The position numbers and the translations under genes are program-made. 44,337 nucleotides of DNA, taken from contig NZ_CAXUSG020000023.1 of NCBI RefSeq assembly GCF_964253915.1, positions 1 to 44,337 on the forward strand, given 5' to 3'. A model generated the notes under the pieces. The model saw only the letters and a program-made list of their open reading frames with translations. It searched no databases and was not told the origin of the DNA. This DNA comes from Metarhizobium sp964253915. Lineage in GTDB: Bacteria; Pseudomonadota; Alphaproteobacteria; Rhizobiales; Rhizobiaceae. Shown piece after piece: positions 31,849-38,719 of this stretch; within the stretch, counting starts at the first letter, position 1, and every line of letters begins with the position of its first letter.

Positions 31849-32214
31849 TGCGCCGATCGCGGTGACGAACGCGCCCCAGGGAATATCGGCAAGCGTGATG
31901 GAAAGCGGCCAGTCTCTCAATGTCGCCTGGTTCGTGAGGTCATACGTCGCATAGGCCACTAGGCCGAGGATCGCACCGTTCAGCGCAGCCTTGCCGAGTC
32001 CTTCCCCGTCGATCGCGGGCATCACGGCGAAAAATACGATGCCGGCAATGTAAATCAAATAGAAGACAACGGCCGGCGCCAGATCAAACTGCGGCGCCAG
32101 TTTGTCGCCCAGGAGCGGCCTATAAAGCATATCGGCCATCGTCGAAAGCCAGATGGCATCGACGGTCAGAAAGGCGATGCCCGTCGCCAGATAGGCGATG
32201 ACGATGGTTTTCAT
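31813..32214 (-). CDS. DUF2177 membrane protein
   Basis: A 133-residue membrane protein with four spans (IAYLATGIAFLTVDAIWLST, LAPAVVFYLIYIAGIVFFAV, LNGAILGLVAYATYDLTNQA and the last near the C-terminus). The motifs VDAIWL and ATYDLTNQATL...WP are characteristic of DUF2177. Function unknown. The frame is open upstream to 32301, but I chose ATG 32214 because GGGAG lies 8 nt upstream and because the TGATCC-type promoter at 32248-32273 would start transcripts near 32241. DUF2177 genes are repeated neighbours of ChrR and CFA-like genes, which agrees with shared sigma control. Confidence 0.9.
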   Translation of the reverse strand: MKTIVIAYLATGIAFLTVDAIWLSTMADMLYRPLLGDKLAPQFDLAPAVVFYLIYIAGIVFFAVMPAIDGEGLGKAALNGAILGLVAYATYDLTNQATLRDWPLSITLADIPWGAFVTAIGASAGFLVASRIG

Positions 32215-32247
32215 ACCGATGTCTCCCATTACGTTTGTCGACATTTC

Positions 32248-32273
32248 TACGCCTTCGTCGCTCTGACGGATCA
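32248..32273 (-). promoter_or_regulatory. ECF11/ChrR-type promoter for the DUF2177 gene
   Basis: On the minus strand TGATCC (32273-32268) and CGTA (32251-32248) are 16 nt apart, the same architecture as in the rpoE promoter. The leader would be about 27 nt with a GGGAG ribosome site. Confidence 0.75.
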
Positions 32274-32280
32274 CCTCGGG

Positions 32281-32306
32281 TGAACCGATCTGCCCGCGCA
32301 TGCGTA
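32281..32306 (+). promoter_or_regulatory. ECF11/ChrR-type promoter for the DUF2147-DUF1365 operon
   Basis: TGAACC at 32281-32286, 16 nt, CGTA at 32303-32306. One base of the -35 differs from TGATCC. It is back to back with the DUF2177 promoter and gives a leader of about 22 nt with GAGGA. Confidence 0.65.
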
Positions 32307-32334
32307 TTCAAGGAAAAGCAACGAGGATGGACCG

Positions 32335-32715
32335 ATGAGGATAGCCGTTCTGACTGCGTTTTCCGCCCTGATGCTGACTGCCGCAGCCTCCCAAGCGCAG
32401 CAATCCGCCGATCCAAGCGGTGTCTGGCTGCGCGACGACGGAAACGCGCGTGTGCGCATCGCTCCATGCGGCCGCAATATCTGCGCCACCAATCTCTGGA
32501 TCCGGGATACCAGCAAGGGCGAAGAGGCCGGCGACCGCCTGATCATGTCGCTTCAGCCCAAATCGCCGGATACATTATCAGGCACCGCCTTCGATGAGAA
32601 ACGCGAGCGCACCTATTCGATCACGGTGCAGGTGTCCGACAATTCGCTTCTAACGCGCGGGTGTATTCTTGGCGGCGTGCTTTGCAAGAACGTGCGCTGG
32701 CAGCCGGCCCGATGA
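32335..32715 (+). CDS. DUF2147 exported protein
   Basis: A 126-residue protein with a clear signal peptide (MRIAVLTAFSALMLTAAASQAQ, read with cleavage near residue 21). The mature part reads DPSGVWLRDDGNARVRI, APCGRNICATNLWIRD and the late RGCILGGVLCKNVRWQ, the typical DUF2147 pattern, where paired Cys could form disulphides in the periplasm. Function is unknown; the fold may bind a lipophilic ligand. A GAGGA site precedes ATG 32335. It is the first gene after the TGAACC-N16-CGTA promoter and overlaps the DUF1365 gene by 4 bp. Confidence 0.9.
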   Translation: MRIAVLTAFSALMLTAAASQAQQSADPSGVWLRDDGNARVRIAPCGRNICATNLWIRDTSKGEEAGDRLIMSLQPKSPDTLSGTAFDEKRERTYSITVQVSDNSLLTRGCILGGVLCKNVRWQPAR

Positions 32716-33560
32716 TGAACGAAAAAGAGCAAGGCATGAAGCAGATCCGGGTCACTAGCATGGCCGACAACGGTCCGCCGCCCTCTGCGGCCGGTACGCT
32801 TTATGCCGGAAAGGTGATGCATCAGAGGCTGCATCCTTTCGGCCACCGCTTCAGCTATAGCGTCTTTTCACTTCTGGTCGATGTCGACCGGCTTGTCGAT
32901 CTCGCCGGACTGACGCGCCTGCTTACCGTGAACCGCAATGGAATCCTGTCATTCCATGAGCTCGACCACGTCGAAGAGGACGGTGAGACACTGCGACAGT
33001 TCGCCGACCGTCTGCTGGCGCGCGCCGGTCTCGAAAAACCCGCGGCCCGTATTCTGCTGCTCGCCTACCCGCGCATGTTCGGCTATGTCTTCAACCCGCT
33101 CTCGACCTATTTCGCCTATGACGATGAAGATCGGCTGGTTGCCATCATTTATGCGGTCAGGAATACCTTCGGTGAGCGGCACAGCTATGTGGCACCGGTC
33201 CTTGCTGGCGAGATCAGCGCCGCCGGCATTCGGCAGACACGAACGAAGGTTTTTCATGTTTCCCCCTTCATGGACATGGGCCTGCGCTACCATTTCCGCA
33301 TCCTCCCGCCCGGCCGGACTGTCCGGCTGCGAATTCACGAAACCGCAGGCAAAGAGCCGGTCATGGCCGCCACGTTCAATGCGGACGCCGCGCCGCTGAC
33401 GGACGGCATGCTGGCGCGCTGCCTGATCCGTTTCCCCTTCATGACGATGAAGGTGATGGCCGGTATCCATTGGGAAGCCTTCAAGCTTTGGCTGAAAGGC
33501 GCACGCTTCCGCACAAGTCCGCCACCACCGGAAACAGCAAGTTACACGGACACGGCGTGA
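32712..33560 (+). CDS. DUF1365 family protein, lipid-modification neighbour
   Basis: A protein of 282 residues. It carries the DUF1365 landmarks: LYAGKVMHQRLHPFGHRFSY, FGYVFNPLSTYFAYD, YAVRNTFGERHSY, KVFHVSPFMDMGLRYHF and a C-terminal LKGARF. Members stand beside FAD oxidoreductase and CFA-synthase genes; in Rhodobacter a gene of this set is part of the RpoE-ChrR response. No catalytic mechanism is established; conserved His and Asn suggest an enzyme. The start ATG 32712 overlaps the stop of the DUF2147 gene; in-frame ATG at 32715, 32736 and 32760 are possible. The truncated CFA synthase begins 72 bp later. Confidence 0.9.
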   Translation: MMNEKEQGMKQIRVTSMADNGPPPSAAGTLYAGKVMHQRLHPFGHRFSYSVFSLLVDVDRLVDLAGLTRLLTVNRNGILSFHELDHVEEDGETLRQFADRLLARAGLEKPAARILLLAYPRMFGYVFNPLSTYFAYDDEDRLVAIIYAVRNTFGERHSYVAPVLAGEISAAGIRQTRTKVFHVSPFMDMGLRYHFRILPPGRTVRLRIHETAGKEPVMAATFNADAAPLTDGMLARCLIRFPFMTMKVMAGIHWEAFKLWLKGARFRTSPPPPETASYTDTA

Positions 33561-33631
33561 AACGGCTTTGAGCCACACGGCGTCCGAAGCGCCTGCACCC
33601 ATAATTTTATCAAATTTTCCAGGAAGACATC

Positions 33632-34303
33632 GTGGCCGCATTAGCAAGAATATTCAGGCGTGGTCTTGGCGAAAACAGAGCGAAGATCGGAGTTTTCGCG
33701 CGCGCAATGAACGCCGTCATCCGGGCCAACGGCCAGCAGGAAGCAGTCCGTCTGGAGTTGAAAGACTATAGAGATGTCACGGGAAGCTTTGACCGGATCG
33801 TGTCCATCGAGATGCTGGAAGCGGTTGGCGAGGCCTATTGGCCGCTGTTCTTCAAGACTCTGCAGCAAAGGCTTCGCGCGGGCGGACACGCCGTGCTTCA
33901 GGTCATCACGATCGACGAGAGCCGTTTTGCCGCCTATCGCGGATCGGCAGATTTCATTCAGCGACATGTCTTCCCCGGGGGTATGCTTCCGACCAAAAGC
34001 ATCATCCAGGCACAAGCTGCGAACGCAGGGCTTCGGATGGTCCAATGCGAGTATTTCGGATCGGATTATGCTCGAAGACTCCTCGAGTGGCGGAAGCGAT
34101 TTCGCGCCGCGTGGCCCCGCATCAGCGCACTGGGCTACAGTGAACAGTTTCATCGCCTGTGGGACTATTACCTCTGCTACTGCGCGGCTGGTTTTAAGGC
34201 CGGAACCATAAATGTCGGCCTCTATGTATTGGAACGCCCTGCCGACCCCATTCGCGCGAGACGGGATACTGCCGCGCTTATTCCCACGCTTCCTGGTAAC
34301 TGA
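33632..34303 (+). pseudogene. Truncated cyclopropane-fatty-acyl-phospholipid synthase
   Basis: A 223-residue frame that corresponds to the C-terminal half of a CFA synthase. Present are RLELKDYRDVTGSFDRIVSI, EMLEAVGEAYWPLFFKTL, LQVITIDESRFAAYRGSADF and FIQRHVFPGGMLPT, then GFKAGTINVGLYVLE. Missing are the N-terminal domain and SAM motif I (LDIGCGWG), so it cannot bind SAM and is presumed inactive. Full-length family members have about 400 residues. The frame begins at GTG 33632 with an AGGAAG site, so a fragment may still be made. Its first 35 residues are unlike CFA, which suggests a deletion joined to other sequence. Its position directly after DUF1365 is the usual CFA position. Confidence 0.8.
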
Positions 34304-34320
34304 AATTGGCACAAAAAAGA

Positions 34321-35370
34321 ATGCGATTGACATCCCCAAAAATCGAACACAGCCATCCGCCCGTCAAGCACGGCAAGGTCGGCGTTCTGCTCGTCAACCT
34401 CGGCACGCCCGGCGCCACGGATTACACGTCCATGCGGCGCTACCTGAAGGAATTCCTGATGGACAAGCGCGTCATCGAGTGGCCGCGCATCGCCTGGTAT
34501 CCGATCCTCTTCGGCATCGTGCTCAACACCCGCCCCGGCAAGGTCGGCAAGGCCTATGAGACGATCTGGAACAAGGAAAAGAACGAGAGCTTCCTGCGCA
34601 CATATACACGTAGCCAGGCCGAGCTGATGGCTGAAGCCCTAAAGGACCATGCCAACGTCATCGTCGACTGGGCCATGCGCTACGGCCAGCCCTCCATCGC
34701 CTCGCGAATGGAATACCTGCAGAAGGCAGGCTGCGAACGCATTCTCGTCTTCCCGCTCTACCCGCAATATGCGGCGGCAACGACGGCAACCGTCAACGAC
34801 AAGGCCTTCGAGACACTGCTCAAGATGCGCTGGCAGCCGGCGCTGCGCACCGTGCCGCCCTATCATGACGACCCGGCCTATATCGACGCGCTCGCCGTCT
34901 CCATCGAGAAGCATCTTGCGACGCTCGACTGGCAGCCGGAAAAGGTACTGACCTCCTTCCACGGCATTCCGAAAAGCTATTTCGAGAAGGGTGACCCTTA
35001 CTATTGCCAATGCCAGAAGACCGCGCGCCTGCTGCGCGAACGCCTCGGCTGGTCGAGCGACAGGCTCGTGGTCACCTTCCAGTCCCGCTTCGGGCCGGAG
35101 GAATGGTTGCAGCCCTACACCGACAAGACCGTGGAAAAGCTGGCGCAGGAAGGTGTCAAACGTATCGCCGTGCTAAATCCCGGGTTCGTTTCCGACTGCC
35201 TGGAAACACTGGAAGAGATCGCCGAGGAGGCTGCCGACAGCTTCCTGCACAACGGCGGCGAAAAGTTCGCGCACATCCCCTGCCTGAACGATTCGCCGGA
35301 AGGCATGAAAGTGCTGGAGAAGATCGTTAGGCGGGAGCTTTCCGGTTGGGTGAACCCCAAGGCGCCATAG
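34321..35370 (+). CDS. hemH: Ferrochelatase
   Basis: A protein of 349 residues, the normal length for ferrochelatase, which inserts ferrous iron into protoporphyrin IX as the last step of haem synthesis. Markers are VGVLLVNLGTPGATDYTSMR, the catalytic His motif SFHGIPKSYFEKGDPY, QSRFGPEEWLQPYT and the acidic NPGFVSDCLETLEEI. It lacks an obvious iron-sulphur cluster. ATG 34321 is used; TTG 34306 in frame is possible. It sits 17 nt after the truncated CFA gene. Haem made here could supply the heme oxygenase and MsrQ nearby, and its activity lowers protoporphyrin, a photosensitiser that makes singlet oxygen; the link is inference. Confidence 0.95.
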   Translation: MRLTSPKIEHSHPPVKHGKVGVLLVNLGTPGATDYTSMRRYLKEFLMDKRVIEWPRIAWYPILFGIVLNTRPGKVGKAYETIWNKEKNESFLRTYTRSQAELMAEALKDHANVIVDWAMRYGQPSIASRMEYLQKAGCERILVFPLYPQYAAATTATVNDKAFETLLKMRWQPALRTVPPYHDDPAYIDALAVSIEKHLATLDWQPEKVLTSFHGIPKSYFEKGDPYYCQCQKTARLLRERLGWSSDRLVVTFQSRFGPEEWLQPYTDKTVEKLAQEGVKRIAVLNPGFVSDCLETLEEIAEEAADSFLHNGGEKFAHIPCLNDSPEGMKVLEKIVRRELSGWVNPKAP

Positions 35371-35579
35371 TAGGTCTTAAGTTACTGCCTGCCGGGAATT
35401 CCTTCGGAATAGACCCTGTATCGCTCTGTTTCTTTCGGTCTAAGCGGCAAGACGGACGTAAACGATCGCGTGCCCATCACGGCCCCGACACGAAAATTTG
35501 CTCGCTGTAGTCGCGTCTTGATTTCAAACTCTGAGGCTGAGGAATTAGCAAGCATGCACAAACAACAAGGGTAAGCACA

Positions 35580-36521
35580 ATGTCCCTCTATCGCCCGCCA
35601 CGAATCGCAGCCTCGGAAATCACCCCGCAAAGCTATTTCTTTAGTCGTCGCTCGTTTCTGGTAGCTGCCGCCGGCGGCGCGCTCGCAGCCGCCGGCACAC
35701 CAGCCTTCGCCGAAGCCCTGACGGCATCGAAGACCGGTTACACGGTCGACGAGACGCTGACGCCCGAAAACGACGTCACCAGCTACAACAATTTCTACGA
35801 ATTCGGTCTGGGAAAGGGCGATCCCGCGGCAAACTCCAAAAATTTAAAACCGACACCCTGGACGGTGAAGGTGGACGGGTTGGTCGGCAAGCCGAAGGAA
35901 TTCGGCCTCGAGGAGCTGCTGGCCATGCCGCTGGAGGACCGGGTCTATCGCATGCGCTGCGTCGAGGCCTGGTCAATGGTCGTTCCTTGGGTGGGCTTTC
36001 CGCTCTCCGCCCTGCTCGACAAGGTGGAGCCGCTTGGGGATGCCAAATACGTCGCCTTCGAGACGGTGGTGCGGCCGGAGGAGATGCCGGGGCAATCGGG
36101 CTACTTCCAATCGCTGCCCTGGCCCTATGTCGAAGGCCTGCGACTCGACGAGGCTCGCCATCCGCTCGCCATCCTCGCCGTCGGCGTCTATGGCAAGACG
36201 CTGCCCAACCAAAATGGCGCACCGATCCGCCTCGTCGTTCCCTGGAAATACGGTTTCAAGGGCATCAAGTCGATCGTTAAGATCACGTTGACCGACAAGC
36301 AGCCGCCCTCCACCTGGAACATCTCCGCGCCGAACGAATACGGCTTCTATGCCAACGTCAATCCGGAGGTGGATCACCCGCGCTGGAGTCAGGCCAGCGA
36401 GAACCGTATCGGCGAAGGCGGCTTCTTCGGCGCGAACCGCCGGCCGACCCTGCCCTTCAACGGCTATGCCGAGGAGGTCGCCGGCCTCTATAGCGGCATG
36501 GATCTCAGGGCGAACTACTGA
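35580..36521 (+). CDS. msrP: Methionine sulfoxide reductase catalytic subunit MsrP (YedY), molybdoenzyme
   Basis: A 313-residue periplasmic oxidoreductase of the sulfite-oxidase fold. The Tat signal has SRRSFLVAAAGG and a cleavage site near AFAEA at residues 42-46. Cys127 in YRMRCVEAWSMVVPW is the molybdopterin ligand. The rest (GFPLSALLDKVEPLG, VVPWKYGFKGIKSIVKI, YGFYANVNPEVDHPRWSQA) is typical. It repairs methionine sulfoxide in periplasmic proteins with electrons passed from quinol by the haem membrane subunit MsrQ. Its stop overlaps the msrQ start by 1 bp, but msrQ carries an in-frame stop in this sequence, so MsrP may lack its normal electron donor. Confidence 0.95.
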   Translation: MSLYRPPRIAASEITPQSYFFSRRSFLVAAAGGALAAAGTPAFAEALTASKTGYTVDETLTPENDVTSYNNFYEFGLGKGDPAANSKNLKPTPWTVKVDGLVGKPKEFGLEELLAMPLEDRVYRMRCVEAWSMVVPWVGFPLSALLDKVEPLGDAKYVAFETVVRPEEMPGQSGYFQSLPWPYVEGLRLDEARHPLAILAVGVYGKTLPNQNGAPIRLVVPWKYGFKGIKSIVKITLTDKQPPSTWNISAPNEYGFYANVNPEVDHPRWSQASENRIGEGGFFGANRRPTLPFNGYAEEVAGLYSGMDLRANY

Positions 36522-37144
36522 TGCTGCCCGCCCTGCCCCGTAAATACCATGCCGCCTCGATCTGGCTGCTTTATGCCGTCGGTTTCCTACCCGCGGCCTA
36601 CGACTTCTGGCTCGGCGCGACAGGGCGCCTGCCGGGCAATCCGGTGAAGGCATTCGAGCACCTGCTGGGGCTCTGGGCGTTGCGCTTCCTTGTCGCCACG
36701 CTGGCGATCACGCCGCTGCGCGATCTCTTCGGCATCAACTGGATCCGCTACTGACGGGCGCTCGGCTTGCTGGCCTTCTGGTACGTGCTGATGCACTTCC
36801 TGACCTATATGGTGCTCGACCAGTACCTGAATTTCACGGCCATCCTCGTCGATATCCCCAGGCGCCCCTTCATCACCATCGGAATGGCCGCTTTCGTGAC
36901 GCTCATCCCGCTGGCGCTCACCTCCAACAACTGGTCGATCCGCCGGCTCGGGCCGCGCTGGGTAAAACTGCACAAGCTTGTCTATATCATCGCCGCAGGC
37001 GGAGCGCTGCACTTCGCCATGTCGGTGAAGGTCGTGAGGCTGGAACCATGGATCTACATCGCGCTGGTGACGCTATTTCTGGCTTGGCGCGCGGTGCGGC
37101 GGAACTGGCGCAACCATAATAGGGCATACCCTCGACCTACGTAG
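36521..37144 (+). pseudogene. msrQ: MsrQ (YedZ) haem membrane subunit, interrupted by an in-frame stop
   Basis: The reading frame from ATG 36521 to 37144 codes for MsrQ except for TGA at 36752-36754. Before it: KYHAASIWLLYAVGFLPAAY and RDLFGINWIRY; after it: RALGLLAFWYVLMHFLTYMV and KLHKLVYIIAAGGALHF, with the haem-ligand His residues. In relatives the junction reads IRYRRALG, so the TGA sits where CGA (Arg) is expected, a single C-to-T change. The membrane protein would have been 207 residues with six spans. The first part alone has 77 residues and no haem His. It may be a genuine mutation, a sequencing error, or read-through. Confidence 0.9.
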
Positions 37145-37411
37145 TGCGCGTATCGCCCGATATGCGCTACGAGTTGCTTTCAGTTATGCCGGATGCACGG
37201 CACAACAAGCATGCCACTATAGCCAACGGGCGGGCAGAAATAGCCCGCAGGCAACCGCGAAAATAAGGCGGTTCCAACTGCACTCACATTTTACAAACAA
37301 TCCGAAGTCGTGCTCAGAGCCTCAAAGCGATTGGCTTCGACGCTTATTTCTCCGGATTTGCGATCCACATGGCGCGTTGAATCGTAAGATGGTTCGATTG
37401 GAGAAATTGAC

Positions 37412-38638
37412 ATGGAAACATATAAAGCCCGAATGCCGGACGTGGATGGTTTCTTCGGTACATTCGGCGGACGGTTCGTAGCCGAGACGCTGATGCCTCT
37501 CCTCCTGGAGCTGGATGCAAAATGGCAGGAAGCTAAAGCGGATTCGTCCTTCTGGGCGCGCTTTGAGCTGTTGTGTCGACACTACGTTGGTCGGCCAAGC
37601 CCTTTGTATCTGGCGGAGCGCTTGTCTGCCTCGATAGGTGGTGCGCGTATTTATTTAAAGCGCGACGAACTCAACCACACTGGCTCCCATAAGATAAACA
37701 ACTGCGTCGGGCAAATCTTGATGGCGCTCCGAATGGGAAAGACACGAATCATAGCTGAAACCGGCGCAGGACAGCATGGCGTTGCAACTGCAACAGTTGC
37801 AGCACGGTTCGGTCTCAAATGTGTAATTTACATGGGATCAAAGGACATAGAACGGCAGGCGCCAAACGTATTCAGGATGCGCCTTCTTGGGGCCGAAGTG
37901 CACGCAGTGTCTTCGGGGAACGGAACCCTGAAGGACGCTATGAACGAAGCGCTTCGCGATTGGGTTTCGAACATAGATGACACGTATTATCTCATCGGGA
38001 CCGTCGCTGGCCCCCATCCGTATCCCGAAATGGTTCGGTCTCTCCAGGCTGTCATCGGCCATGAAGTGCGACGGCAAATAGTTGAATATGAGGGAAGACT
38101 TCCGGATCTTCTGGTGGCAGCCGTTGGTGGAGGCTCCAATTCAATCGGACTGTTTCATGCCTTCCTCGATGAGTCAGAAGTATCGATGCTTGGTGTGGAA
38201 GCCGGCGGCCGTGGTATAGAGAGCGGAGATCACTGCGCGTCGTTGTCAACGGGCCAGCCTGGCGTCTTACATGGAAATCGAACCTACCTTCTGCAAAATG
38301 ACGACGGGCAAATTAGAGAGGGTCATTCAATTTCGGCAGGGCTTGATTATCCCGGCGTTGGTCCAGAGCATGCATGGTTGAAAGAAACCGGCAGAGTTTC
38401 ATATACCTCGGCCACAGACACCGAGGCGCTGAGCGCGTTCCGGCTTCTTGCGGTGGAGGAAGGCATAATTCCAGCTCTCGAGCCGTCGCACGCATTGGCT
38501 GCTACGCTAAAGATTGCTCCTCTCATGCCGAAGGAGGCCATTGTCATCCTCAATCTCTGCGGCCGTGGTGACAAGGATATTTTCGCGGTTTCGGAATTCT
38601 TCGATGCGGATGCAAAGCGAGTGAACGAGCCGTGCTAG
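37412..38638 (+). CDS. trpB: Tryptophan synthase beta chain, stand-alone copy
   Basis: A 408-residue PLP enzyme of the TrpB1 type. The PLP lysine is Lys94 in LNHTGSHKINN, Glu116 lies in AETGAGQHG, the phosphate-binding loop is GGGSNSIG, and the C-terminal Ser contact is NLCGRGDKD; the ending is normal. It would condense serine with indole, normally delivered from TrpA. There is no trpA or trpF gene beside it, unlike the usual trpFBA operon of rhizobia, and its codon use looks less GC-rich than the genes upstream, so it may be an extra, transferred copy. GGAG lies 6 nt before ATG 37412. In the 267-bp gap upstream an AATCG-N10-CGATT dyad lies close to the start. Confidence 0.93.
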   Translation: METYKARMPDVDGFFGTFGGRFVAETLMPLLLELDAKWQEAKADSSFWARFELLCRHYVGRPSPLYLAERLSASIGGARIYLKRDELNHTGSHKINNCVGQILMALRMGKTRIIAETGAGQHGVATATVAARFGLKCVIYMGSKDIERQAPNVFRMRLLGAEVHAVSSGNGTLKDAMNEALRDWVSNIDDTYYLIGTVAGPHPYPEMVRSLQAVIGHEVRRQIVEYEGRLPDLLVAAVGGGSNSIGLFHAFLDESEVSMLGVEAGGRGIESGDHCASLSTGQPGVLHGNRTYLLQNDDGQIREGHSISAGLDYPGVGPEHAWLKETGRVSYTSATDTEALSAFRLLAVEEGIIPALEPSHALAATLKIAPLMPKEAIVILNLCGRGDKDIFAVSEFFDADAKRVNEPC

Positions 38639-38655
38639 CTGGAGCATAAAAGGAG

Positions 38656-38706
38656 GATGAGGTGCTCTCGCATTCATTACCCGCCACCAGTGGAGAGCGC
38701 CTCATC
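38656..38706. terminator. Inverted repeat between the convergent trpB and dabA genes
   Basis: Arms 38656-38669 and 38693-38706 are 14 nt each and pair with one mismatch or G-U, around a 23-nt loop. It lies between two converging genes, so a bidirectional terminator or transcript-separating hairpin is likely; no clear T-run follows. Confidence 0.5.
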
Positions 38707-38719
38707 ATATTTCCTAAGT

